DNA of 64,000 nucleotides, taken from the NCBI GenBank assembly GCA_964473255.1, contig CAYYOT010000014.1, positions 1 to 64,000 of the forward strand, read 5' to 3'. The stretch is from Kuafuiihalomonas sp964473255. Lineage in GTDB: Bacteria; Myxococcota; Kuafuiibacteriia; Kuafuiibacteriales; Kuafuiibacteriaceae. Positions 8,314 through 15,802 of this stretch are shown here, one piece after another. The notes under the pieces are model-generated. The model was not told where the DNA came from. It was given only the letters and a program-made list of their open reading frames with translations, and did not search any database. The position numbers were made by a program, and so were the translations under genes. Each line of letters starts with the position of its first letter. Within the stretch, counting starts at the first letter, position 1.

Positions 8314-9069
8314 GTGTGGAGTGTCCTGCTTGCCGGCGTGACCGCGGTGTCCGGCGCCGGCGAAACGACCATCTTCGTCGACCTGGCCGAAGGGAAGCTG
8401 ATGATTCAGGAGTCCTGGGTCGTCGTTCTCGAGTCGGAGGCCGCACCGGGAGAGTTCGTCGTGCACCTCCCGCCCGGGGCGACCAAGATCCGACAGCCCG
8501 ACGATCAGTCCAGTTTTGCCACGGGTTCGGAGCAGGTCGTGAATCGCGAGCCCCTGGGCTCCGGTCGTCACCATTTCTTCTATTCTTACGACCTCCCCTA
8601 CGCCAGCTCGGAGCTCTCCCTGGCTTGGCGGGACCCGCCGGTCGAAGTGAACGCCATTCAGCTCGCCGTCCCCGTCATCGAGGGGTTCAACGTGGGAACG
8701 CCCAAGCCCGGACGAACCTCGCCGCGAGAGATCAAAGGCGTACCGTACACGCTGCACGAAATCCGCGAGCCCTTTACGGCCGGTCGGTTCGCCGTGAAGC
8801 TGAACGGCATACCGTATCGAGCCCAGTGGCCGCGATGGGCTGCGGTCGGGCTCTGTGTGCTCTTGGTGGTGCTGACCCTCACGAGGGTGTTCAGTCCGAC
8901 CGCCGCCGAGGAGGACCGTCCCGCCCTGGCGGCGCGCAAGGAACGACTGAAGCAGGCCATCGAGCTCCTGGAGGCCGATCGTCCGGAGATGGAGGCGCGG
9001 GCATACGACCGGCGACGTGATGAGCTCGTCGGCCAGCTTGCCGAAGTGCTGCGCCGGGAGGCCCGGTGA
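8314..9069 (+). CDS. Exported, C-terminally anchored protein of the ccm operon
   Basis: I do not recognise a named family. From GTG 8314, five bases after the upstream stop, the 251-aa product begins with a signal-peptide-like stretch (VWSVLLAGVTAVSG). Then comes an extracytoplasmic beta-rich domain of about 180 residues (for example ESWVVVLESEAAPGEFVVHL and HHFFYSYDLPY), and one transmembrane helix near WAAVGLCVLLVVLTLT. A short charged cytoplasmic helix ends the protein (RKERLKQAIELLEADRP), and its final turn pattern again recalls CcmI-type helices. The gene overlaps ccmA by 4 bases, so co-translation is likely. Its place suggests a periplasmic partner of CcmE or CcmF, or a stand-in for CcmH, but this is inference. 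Confidence 0.65.
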   Translation: MWSVLLAGVTAVSGAGETTIFVDLAEGKLMIQESWVVVLESEAAPGEFVVHLPPGATKIRQPDDQSSFATGSEQVVNREPLGSGRHHFFYSYDLPYASSELSLAWRDPPVEVNAIQLAVPVIEGFNVGTPKPGRTSPREIKGVPYTLHEIREPFTAGRFAVKLNGIPYRAQWPRWAAVGLCVLLVVLTLTRVFSPTAAEEDRPALAARKERLKQAIELLEADRPEMEARAYDRRRDELVGQLAEVLRREAR

Positions 9070-9782
9070 GACTCGACCGGATCTCGGCACATCGGGTGAG
9101 CAAAGTCTTCGACCGGCAGCGCGCCGTCTACGACGTGGATCTCGAAGTTCGCGAGGGTGAGGTCCTCGGCCTCCTCGGGCCGAACGGCGCAGGTAAGACC
9201 ACGCTGTTGGGGCTCTTGTCTTCGCTCAGCCGCCCGACCCGCGGCGTCGTGCAGTGGTGGGCCGCTGGTCGTCAGCTGTCCGTTCGGGAGGTCCGGGCCC
9301 AGCTGAGCTGGGTCGCGCACCAGACGTTCACCTACGACGAGCTGACCGGTCGTGAGAATCTGGAGCTCTTCGCTCGCCTGCAGGGCGTTTCGGATGCGCC
9401 GAGCGAAGCCCGGTCATGGCTCGTGCGCTTGGATCTGGAGTTTGCTGCCGAACGGCCGGCCAAGACGTACTCCCGAGGCATGCGCCAGCGTCTGGCTCTG
9501 GGGCGGAGTCTGGTCGGTCGGCCCCGTGCACTGCTTCTCGACGAGCCTTTTTCTGGGCTCGATGCGAGCTCCACCCGGCAGGTCATGGAAGTGCTGCACG
9601 CATGCAAAGCGGACGGGACCGCGATGGTCCTGGTTTCGCACGACGTGAGCCAGGCAGCGGAGCTATCGGACCGCTTCTTGCTCCTCCGCAACGGTCGAGT
9701 TCGAGTCCGAATCGATGAGGCCCAGGACGCCGGGACGCTCCGAGACCAGCTTACCGAGGTCACGGAGGCTCGGGCGCAATGA
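9066..9782 (+). CDS. ccmA: Heme exporter ATP-binding protein CcmA
   Basis: ABC ATPase of the CcmABCD complex; ATP hydrolysis releases holo-CcmE from CcmC. The 238 residues include Walker A GPNGAGKTT near 38-46, the signature YSRGMRQRLALG, Walker B RALLLDEPFSGLD and the switch histidine in VLVSHD. The GTG start at 9066 overlaps the previous stop in a GTGA arrangement and the 3' end overlaps ccmB by ATGA at 9779, typical of translational coupling. The assignment to CcmA rather than a generic ABC ATPase rests on immediate linkage to ccmB and ccmC. Confidence 0.93.
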   Translation: MRLDRISAHRVSKVFDRQRAVYDVDLEVREGEVLGLLGPNGAGKTTLLGLLSSLSRPTRGVVQWWAAGRQLSVREVRAQLSWVAHQTFTYDELTGRENLELFARLQGVSDAPSEARSWLVRLDLEFAAERPAKTYSRGMRQRLALGRSLVGRPRALLLDEPFSGLDASSTRQVMEVLHACKADGTAMVLVSHDVSQAAELSDRFLLLRNGRVRVRIDEAQDAGTLRDQLTEVTEARAQ

Positions 9783-10492
9783 TTGCGGACGCCCCTCGGC
9801 GCGGGCTCTTGGAAGGCGCCGCCGACGCTTGGGTCATCCTTCGGAAGGACCTGGTCGTCGAGTGGCGAAGCAAAGAGGTGCTGATCACCAGCGGCTTCTT
9901 CGGCTTGGTCGTGGTTTTGGTCTTCGCCTTCAGCTTTTACCGGGGGGACGCGCCCCTTTCGGTCGTTGCCGCCGGGATCCTGTGGGTTGCCGTGGCGTTT
10001 TCGGGGACCCTGGCGCTCCAAAGGATCTACGCCCGAGAGCGGGAGGCCGACGGTCTGCGAGCCCTGATGCTCACGCCGGCGGCACCCGCGGCCATCTTCG
10101 TGGGCAAGACCGCCGGCGTGATGGTGATGATGACCGTGCTCGAGCTCGTGCTGGTGGCGGCGGTCGTCTTCTTCTTCAGCCTGAGTCTCACGCCGGAGCG
10201 GCTGGCGCTCCTGGCGCTGGCGCTGTTCTTGGGCACCTGGGGATACGCGGTACTCGGATCGCTTCTCTCGGCGATGCTGCTGGGCACGAGTAGCCGCGAC
10301 GTGCTCTTGGTCGTCGTACTGTACCCTCTGGCGATCCCTGTTTTGATCCTGGGTGTGAAGGCGACGGCCGCCCTTCTCGAGCCGCGCCTCTCCCCGGTCG
10401 AACTTCGACTATGGTTACAGTGGCTCGCGACCTTCGATCTGTGCTTTTCGATCGCCGCCCTTTGGCTCTTCGAGCCTCTGACCGGAGACTGA
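9779..10492 (+). CDS. ccmB: Heme exporter membrane protein CcmB
   Basis: The 237-aa permease partner of CcmA, with six predicted transmembrane helices. The cytoplasmic N-terminal region AWVILRKDLVVEWRSKE is typical of CcmB. The first helix and the loop containing FSGTLALQRIYARERE, followed by GLRALMLTPA, match the family pattern. It overlaps ccmA by 4 bases and ends one base before ccmC. Confidence 0.93.
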   Translation: MIADAPRRGLLEGAADAWVILRKDLVVEWRSKEVLITSGFFGLVVVLVFAFSFYRGDAPLSVVAAGILWVAVAFSGTLALQRIYAREREADGLRALMLTPAAPAAIFVGKTAGVMVMMTVLELVLVAAVVFFFSLSLTPERLALLALALFLGTWGYAVLGSLLSAMLLGTSSRDVLLVVVLYPLAIPVLILGVKATAALLEPRLSPVELRLWLQWLATFDLCFSIAALWLFEPLTGD

Positions 10493-10493
10493 C

Positions 10494-11201
10494 ATGAGCA
10501 ATAGCGACACGCTTTCGTTACCGACACGCGGCGCCCCCATCGGATTGATCCTTTTGTCCGTGGCCGCGGCGTTGGGCCTTTTTGCCGGAGCCTACATGGC
10601 TTTCTTCTATGCTCCGACCGAGGCCCGCATGGGCTTCGTCCAGCGGATCTTCTACTTTCACGTGCCGGCGGCGTGGCTGATGCTGCTGTCCGCCCCGCTC
10701 GTGGCCATCGGCTCGATCGGCTATCTGCTCCGTCGTAGAGATCCATGGGACCATCTGGCCGACGCCGCGGTCGAGTTCGCCATCCTCTTCGGAATCTTGG
10801 TGCTCATCACCGGGCCGCTTTGGGGGCGAAAGGCTTGGGGCGCCTACTGGGCATGGGATGCGCGTCTCACGTCGACGCTGGTGCTCGTCTTGATCTTGAT
10901 CGCATGCAAGATCGTGCGGAGCTACGCCGGTGCGAACGCCAAGCAGGTCGCTGCCGGGCTCGGGGTGCTCGCCGTGCTCAACGCGATCTTCGTGTGGAAG
11001 GCGGTCGACCTCTGGAAAGGGACGCACCCGGAGAAGCTGGTCTCCACGCTGGAACCTCGGATGAGCCTCACCCTGTGGGTGTGCTTCTTCGCGTTTCAGC
11101 TGACCTACGTCGCGCTGCTGTGGGCCCGCCTGCGCTACGCCCGGCTGCAAGACGCCGCGACGGTATTGGAGAACCGGTGGGCCTTGGGAGACGAGAGATG
11201 A
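10494..11201 (+). CDS. ccmC: Heme handling protein CcmC
   Basis: A 235-aa six-helix membrane protein that loads heme onto CcmE. The WWD motif is visible at about residues 114-126 (AWGAYWAWDARLT). Histidines at about 56 (YFHVPAAW) and 177 (KGTHPE) fall in the loops where the two axial heme ligands of CcmC are known. In other CcmC proteins heme binding and CcmE interaction depend on these residues, so their retention suggests normal function although the acceptor CcmE uses Cys. Its 3' end overlaps the ccmD-like gene by 4 bases. Confidence 0.95.
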   Translation: MSNSDTLSLPTRGAPIGLILLSVAAALGLFAGAYMAFFYAPTEARMGFVQRIFYFHVPAAWLMLLSAPLVAIGSIGYLLRRRDPWDHLADAAVEFAILFGILVLITGPLWGRKAWGAYWAWDARLTSTLVLVLILIACKIVRSYAGANAKQVAAGLGVLAVLNAIFVWKAVDLWKGTHPEKLVSTLEPRMSLTLWVCFFAFQLTYVALLWARLRYARLQDAATVLENRWALGDER

Positions 11202-11533
11202 AGTTCGGGCGACCGCTTCTGCGCTTCGCGGCTGCCGCGGGCCTGGCCCTGTGGCTCGTCGTCGGTTCGTCGGTTGTCTCGGGCTCTCCGGACGCGCAGG
11301 CCACGTCGACCGCCGCCGCCGAGGCGAGCGACCTTCCCCCCGGTTTCGTCCCGATCAAGGGCAAAGATCCGAGTGAACAGGTGAATCCGGTGCCCCTCGT
11401 GGTGTTGGCCTACGCATCGGTGCTGGCGGGCCTGCTTCTTTACGTGATCCTGCTCGCCCGGCGGCAGGGCGAAATCTCTCGGCAGATCGCCGACCTCGCC
11501 GACGAGCTGCGCCGCCGCAACGACCCGCGATGA
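11198..11533 (+). CDS. CcmD-like small membrane protein
   Basis: The 111-residue product from ATG 11198 has an N-terminal hydrophobic segment resembling a signal peptide or anchor (AAAGLALWLVVGSSVVSG), a short linker with PPGFVPIKGK, and a second helix VLAYASVLAGLLLYVILLA followed by a basic helix RRQGEISRQIADL. The last part is the usual CcmD pattern: one helix, then a charged cytoplasmic tail. CcmD stabilises the CcmC-CcmE complex. Classical CcmD is only 60-70 residues, so this is a longer variant with an extra N-terminal exported segment. The position directly after ccmC, with a 4-base overlap, supports the call. Confidence 0.75.
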   Translation: MKFGRPLLRFAAAAGLALWLVVGSSVVSGSPDAQATSTAAAEASDLPPGFVPIKGKDPSEQVNPVPLVVLAYASVLAGLLLYVILLARRQGEISRQIADLADELRRRNDPR

Positions 11534-11670
11534 TGCCGGTGAACCACATCGTGCTCGTCCCGCTCGTGCTCGGGATCGGCGTAGCCCTCGGCTACTGGTG
11601 GGGAGCCCGGACGGTCCGCGAACGATGGGAAAAGGCGGACCGGCTACGCCGCCAGCAGGAGAGTCTTTAG
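11530..11670 (+). CDS. 46-residue single-pass membrane protein
   Basis: A very small gene starting at ATG 11530 inside the ATGA overlap with the ccmD-like stop and ending at TAG 11670. It encodes one hydrophobic helix (IVLVPLVLGIGVALGYWWGA) followed by a charged tail (RERWEKADRLRRQQESL), again the helix-plus-basic-tail shape of CcmD. The 4-base overlap matches the coupling used throughout the operon, the main support that it is real. I cannot name a family; it may be a second CcmD-like subunit or a CcmI remnant. Function is unknown. Confidence 0.6.
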   Translation: MMPVNHIVLVPLVLGIGVALGYWWGARTVRERWEKADRLRRQQESL

Positions 11671-11713
11671 GACGCGAGGCCTCGAAGCCGTACCAACGCC
11701 CGACGGCCCGGTA

Positions 11714-12787
11714 TCAAGCAGACAGCGGAAAAGTCTCGCCGACGGCGCGCTCGACCCGGCTCCATAATCGCTGGCTCGGGCGGCCGTCGTCGCCGGTGAA
11801 CCGCAGCTCGATGGTCTTCCCTTCGCACAGAGCCTCGAGCCGCACCTCGGGACGCGAGCGTCCTACGGCGCCGGCGACCAGCAGGCCCAGGCCGAGCACC
11901 ATCAGCCAGGACCAGGGTCGAGAGGTGGGCCCGGCGCCCGGGACGGGCTCGAAGCGGGCCGACTGGACGTCGAACCCGACGTTCGCCTGCCGATGGCGTC
12001 CGTCGAATCCGCGGGGGGCTTCGGTGAAGAGCCAGAAGCCTCCCGGCCGTCGGTCGCGCCCCCGGGCCCACTGAACGAACAGGGCGGGTCCGAGCCCGGC
12101 CCGGTCGGCCACGAAGTCACTGATCCAGTAAGTGTCCGCGTCCTGGAAAGCACGAAGCTCCTCCCCGGCCACGCGGTCGAAGGTACCGCGACTCCCGGTG
12201 CGGGCTTCGGTCGCCTCCAGCGAAGCTCGGATGACGGTCCGTTCCGGCGCTGAAGGAATGAGGATGAAGGCGGCCCCTGCGAGGACGAGGGCGAGCCCCA
12301 GGTGGCTGCGCACCAGGTCGCTCGGGCGAGGGCCGAGGCGGTAGCTCAGGCGCGTCCGCCGGCCGTTCCAGTCAGCCTCGTCGGGCTCACCCACGACCGG
12401 CCGAAGGATGGCGGCCACTTCCTCGGGGGCGTCCTCCGGACGCGTCGTACGGGCCGAGCGAACCCGAGCCTTGAGGCCGGCGGATTCGGCGGGGGCCGAT
12501 CCGCGGCTCGCGGCGGCCAGTGCGCTGCTTCCGACGAACAGGAGCAGCAGGGCCCAAAAGATCGGCTCATCGACCAGTCCGGTTAGACCCCATTCCGCCA
12601 GCTCGGCCAGATTCCATCCGGCGAGCTGCGGCAGGCGGGCCGGGTCCGTGACTCGAAGGAAGCGCTCGGCGATCCAGCCCTGAGGTAGACGTGCGGCGAC
12701 GATGATGGCGCCGGCCAATCCGAGGAGAGCCACGAGTCGAGTCCAGCGCGAGCCCAGGATCGCCGCCGGTGCGAGGAGCACGTTCAC
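11714..12787 (-). CDS. ResB-like membrane protein
   Basis: A 357-aa protein with the layout of ResB/Ccs1. Three hydrophobic segments sit near the N-terminus (WTRLVALLGLAGAIIVAA, WALLLLFVGSSALAAA, LGLALVLAGAAFILI). A large extracytoplasmic domain follows, then a last helix (WLMVLGLGLLVAGAVG) and a short cytoplasmic tail. ResB with ResC/CcsA forms the system II heme lyase, but no ccsA gene is in this window, and system I* genes lie just beyond the convergent 3' end. It starts at GTG 12787 in a GTGA overlap with the upstream tetraheme cytochrome gene, so the pair is co-translated and may form an electron-transfer module. The ResB call rests on topology and weak similarity. Confidence 0.6.
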   Translation of the reverse strand: MNVLLAPAAILGSRWTRLVALLGLAGAIIVAARLPQGWIAERFLRVTDPARLPQLAGWNLAELAEWGLTGLVDEPIFWALLLLFVGSSALAAASRGSAPAESAGLKARVRSARTTRPEDAPEEVAAILRPVVGEPDEADWNGRRTRLSYRLGPRPSDLVRSHLGLALVLAGAAFILIPSAPERTVIRASLEATEARTGSRGTFDRVAGEELRAFQDADTYWISDFVADRAGLGPALFVQWARGRDRRPGGFWLFTEAPRGFDGRHRQANVGFDVQSARFEPVPGAGPTSRPWSWLMVLGLGLLVAGAVGRSRPEVRLEALCEGKTIELRFTGDDGRPSQRLWSRVERAVGETFPLSA

Positions 12788-13248
12788 GGCGCCTCCGGAG
12801 AAGGGGACACCGGGGGGGCGCGGTTTACGCAGACGCGGCGAAGGGCACTCTCGAAGTCGAAACGCACGGCAGACGGAGCGTGCGGGCGATGGCACCCCGC
12901 GCAGGTCGCCTCCCGGATCGGCTCGAGCCCGAGCAACTCGGCTAGCACCGGGTCCCGCATCACATGGTCGGCCGAGTAGTGGCGGCCGGCGCCGTGGCAC
13001 GACTCGCACTCGACGGCGGGGATGGAACTCGACGGACTGCCTACCAGGCTATGGCAGGTCAGGCACATGGGGTCGTCGGCCTGGCGGCCGGTGAGGCTCT
13101 GCGCCGCCCGGGCATGCGGGCCCGAGCGCCACGCCTCGAGCGCCCGCAGATGGCAGGCGCCACAGGTCTCGACCCCCAGATAGGTCGACGGCTGGGCGAG
13201 AGCCAGCGAAGGAAAGGCGCAGATGGCCAGCACGGCGACGCTCCGCAC
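12784..13248 (-). CDS. Exported tetraheme cytochrome c
   Basis: A 154-aa protein with a clear signal peptide (MRSVAVLAICAFPSLALA, cleavage probably after ALA) and four CXXCH heme-attachment sites: CGACH, CLTCH, CESCH and CAGCH. The spacing and the AWRSGPHARAAQSL segment recall cytochrome c554-type multiheme proteins. It would be a periplasmic electron carrier or an oxidoreductase subunit and a client of the neighbouring Ccm machinery. The start is GTG 13248. It overlaps the ResB-like gene by 4 bases. The last 25 residues are Pro/Ser-rich with no fifth heme site. The partner reaction is unknown. Confidence 0.85.
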   Translation of the reverse strand: MRSVAVLAICAFPSLALAQPSTYLGVETCGACHLRALEAWRSGPHARAAQSLTGRQADDPMCLTCHSLVGSPSSSIPAVECESCHGAGRHYSADHVMRDPVLAELLGLEPIREATCAGCHRPHAPSAVRFDFESALRRVCVNRAPPVSPSPEAP

Positions 13249-13343
13249 CCGACTACCCTAGGGGCCACGCAGGAAAAGGACAGCACTTTTGTGGCGGCGA
13301 AAAACGAAAGCTTCGACCGGAGCACGTCTGCTACGGAACACTC

Positions 13344-13949
13344 ATGCTGAGGGTGGGTCTCACCGGAGGCGTCGGCAGCGGGAAGTCCACCGTGGCGCAG
13401 ATGCTGTCCGAGCTCGGAGCCGAGGTCATCGACGCGGATGCCCTGGCCCGGGAGGCGGTCGCGCCGGGTACCCCCGCCCTCGGACGGATCGTCGACGCTT
13501 TCGGCGCCGAGGTGCTGGACGGAGGCGGGCGTTTGGATCGGGCGGCCTTGGCCGCCGTCGTTTTCGCCGACGACGCCGCTCGAGCGCGCCTAAACGGCAT
13601 CGTGCATCCCGAAGTCGCCCGATTGGCGGCGGAGCGAATGCGCCGGCTGGAGGAGCGCGGGGCACGATGGGTGGTCTACGACGTGCCGCTCCTATACGAG
13701 AATGGTCTCGAGGAGATGTTCGACGTGGTGGTGGTTGTGGACAGTGCTCCGGAGCAGCGCAAGCAGCGGCTGGAGGAAAGGAATGGCTGGACTGCCGCGG
13801 AGGCCGCGCAGCGTATGGCCGCTCAGCTTCCGCTCTCCGACAAGGTCGATCGAGCTGACCACGTCATCGACAACAGCGGCTCGCGGACCGAGACGGCGGC
13901 GAGAGTTCGCCGCCTGGCCGAAATTTTGCTCGAGGGAGATGCATCATGA
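13344..13949 (+). CDS. coaE: Dephospho-CoA kinase
   Basis: CoaE phosphorylates the 3'-OH of dephospho-CoA, the last step of coenzyme A synthesis. The 201-aa length is typical. The P-loop GLTGGVGSGKST is at residues 5-16, followed by the conserved EVIDADALARE and VAPGTPALGRIVDAFG. IVHPEVARL and YDVPLLYENGLE are the lid and substrate-binding motifs of the family. The ATG at 13344 lies at the start of the P-loop strand. The 3' end overlaps the next gene by ATGA. Confidence 0.96.
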   Translation: MLRVGLTGGVGSGKSTVAQMLSELGAEVIDADALAREAVAPGTPALGRIVDAFGAEVLDGGGRLDRAALAAVVFADDAARARLNGIVHPEVARLAAERMRRLEERGARWVVYDVPLLYENGLEEMFDVVVVVDSAPEQRKQRLEERNGWTAAEAAQRMAAQLPLSDKVDRADHVIDNSGSRTETAARVRRLAEILLEGDAS

Positions 13950-15070
13950 GCCGGGTCGCTTTCATCACCGGGTTCCCGGGATTCATCAGTCGCCGCCTGG
14001 TGCTGAAGCTCCTCTCCTCCGACGATACGATCAAGGTGATCGCACTGGTCGAGGAAGGCCAGATGGCGAAGGCCGAGCGGGCTCACGAGCAGATGGTCTT
14101 GCAGCACACGTCGGCCGACTTCGCCGAAGGGCGTCTCGAAATGGTGACCGGCGACATCACGGCGCTGGATGCTGGGCTCTCCGGGGCCGAGTTTCGCGCG
14201 ATCACGTCGTCGACTACCGAGGTCTACCACCTGGCGGCGGTTCACTCGCTCAACGTCGACCGCCGCTCGGCCGAGCATACGAACGTCAAGGGGACCGCCA
14301 ACGTGCTCGGACTGGCCCGGGCCATGTCTCGACTCGAGCGTTTCGTGCATTTCTCGAGCGCCTACGTTTCCGGGGATCGCGTGGGCGTGATCATGGAAGA
14401 CGAACTCGAAGAGGGACAGAGCTTCCGCAACGCCTACGAAGCGACCAAACACCACGCCGAAGTACTCGTACAGAGGGCCAAGGACCGGCTTCCCGTGACC
14501 GTGATCCGCCCCTCCGGCGTGGTCGGTGACTCCCGAACCGGCGAGATCGACCGATTCGACAGCGTGTATCACCTGGGAATGCTGCTCGTGGGTTCGCCGG
14601 TCGCCATCCCCGTCCCCATGGACGGTCAGGGTCAGGCGCCCCTCAATCTCGTGCCGGTCGACTACGTGATCGATGCGGTGCACGCGATCGTCAGCCAGGC
14701 GGCCACGGTCGGGCAGACGTTTCACGTGGTCGATCCGAATCCGCTGCCGGCCCGAAGAGTCTACGATACGATCGCCCTGCGGGCCGGTAAGCCCAAGCCT
14801 CGTCTGTCGGTTCCCACGAACCTGACCAAGGTCCTCCTGCGGATTCCCGGGCTGGAGCGCTTCGCGGCGGTCAGCCACCAGGCGATGGACTATCTGAACC
14901 ACATGACCTTCTACAACAGCCGGAATACGGCTGATGTCCTGGCCGGGACCGGCATTCGCTGTCCCCCCTTCGAGGCCTACGTCGACAATCTCATGCAGTA
15001 CGTTCGGGATTACTTCGAGCAAGCCGGGCGGTGGAAGGACCAGCAGAGTAGCGAAGTCACCGGCGCTTAG
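13946..15070 (+). CDS. Extended SDR family NAD(P)-dependent oxidoreductase
   Basis: A 374-aa extended short-chain dehydrogenase with the nucleotide-binding motif ITGFPGFISR at the N-terminus and a catalytic tyrosine-lysine pair in NAYEATKHHAE. The FVHFSSAYVSG segment supplies the serine. The C-terminal domain (VIDAVHAIVSQAATVGQTFHV) resembles SDRs with a male-sterility/NAD_binding_4-like region, which reduce fatty acyl thioesters or act on sugar and sterol substrates. It is coupled to coaE by a 4-base overlap and ends overlapping the convergent rhomboid gene by 14 bases. Substrate unknown; acyl-CoA reductase or epimerase are alternatives. Confidence 0.8.
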   Translation: MSRVAFITGFPGFISRRLVLKLLSSDDTIKVIALVEEGQMAKAERAHEQMVLQHTSADFAEGRLEMVTGDITALDAGLSGAEFRAITSSTTEVYHLAAVHSLNVDRRSAEHTNVKGTANVLGLARAMSRLERFVHFSSAYVSGDRVGVIMEDELEEGQSFRNAYEATKHHAEVLVQRAKDRLPVTVIRPSGVVGDSRTGEIDRFDSVYHLGMLLVGSPVAIPVPMDGQGQAPLNLVPVDYVIDAVHAIVSQAATVGQTFHVVDPNPLPARRVYDTIALRAGKPKPRLSVPTNLTKVLLRIPGLERFAAVSHQAMDYLNHMTFYNSRNTADVLAGTGIRCPPFEAYVDNLMQYVRDYFEQAGRWKDQQSSEVTGA

Positions 15071-15746
15071 CTCGCAGGCGGGTCCATCGCAGCCGTGCTC
15101 CCACGAGCACCCCGACCGAAAGGCCTCCAATGTGGGCAAACCACGCGACGCCGCCGGCCACCTTGGCCTCGGGGTCGAGCGAGAGCCATCCGTACATGAG
15201 CTGCTGGATCGACCAAAGCCCCAGGAACAGAATGGCGGGCACCTCGATGAACGTGAGGAAGATCAAGACCGGGAACAGAGTCACGATGCGCGCCCGTGGA
15301 AAGAGCACCAGGTAGGCCCCCATGACCCCGGCGATCGCGCCCGAGGCGCCCACCATCGGTACGTCGTTCTGCGGGGCGGCGAGATATTGGCCGATGACCC
15401 CGGCCAGACCACACGCCAGGTAGAAAAGCAGATAGCGAACGTGGCCCAACTGGTCCTCGATGTTGTCGCCGAACACCCGCAGGTACAGGACGTTCCCGAT
15501 CACGTGGAACCAGCCGGCGTGAATGAACATGGAAGCCAGCGCCCTGCGCAGGACATCGACGAGGTCGCCCTCCCCGCCCAGAGCCAGCCGGAGTTGCTCG
15601 GGCACGAAGGCGTGGGCCTCGATGAACGCGGACGCCTCGGGACCCAGCGTAAGCTCGTACCCAAAGACCGCCGCGCATCCCGCGATCAGCAGGTAGTTGA
15701 TCACCGGCAGACGGCTGCGCGGATTGATGTCGCGAATCGGGATCAG
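15057..15746 (-). CDS. Rhomboid family intramembrane serine protease
   Basis: A six-helix membrane protease that cuts transmembrane segments. The catalytic Ser is in GASGAIAGVMG and the His in FAHIGGLSVG near the C-terminus; HAGWFHVIGN gives the conserved loop histidines and asparagine. The first ATG/GTG/TTG in frame is GTG 15704 (215 aa), but the 14 codons before it encode the family's conserved N-terminal motif IPIRDINPRSRLPV. That motif is preceded by a CTG at 15746, and no standard start codon occurs upstream. I therefore place the start at CTG 15746 (229 aa), without a good ribosome-binding site. Its 5' end is divergent from and close to pepP. Confidence 0.85.
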   Translation of the reverse strand: MIPIRDINPRSRLPVINYLLIAGCAAVFGYELTLGPEASAFIEAHAFVPEQLRLALGGEGDLVDVLRRALASMFIHAGWFHVIGNVLYLRVFGDNIEDQLGHVRYLLFYLACGLAGVIGQYLAAPQNDVPMVGASGAIAGVMGAYLVLFPRARIVTLFPVLIFLTFIEVPAILFLGLWSIQQLMYGWLSLDPEAKVAGGVAWFAHIGGLSVGVLVGARLRWTRLRAKRR

Positions 15747-15802
15747 GGCCCGGGAGCTATCATGTCTTGCTCTCGGCGGGTACGTGCGATGGCCTACGGG
15801 GC

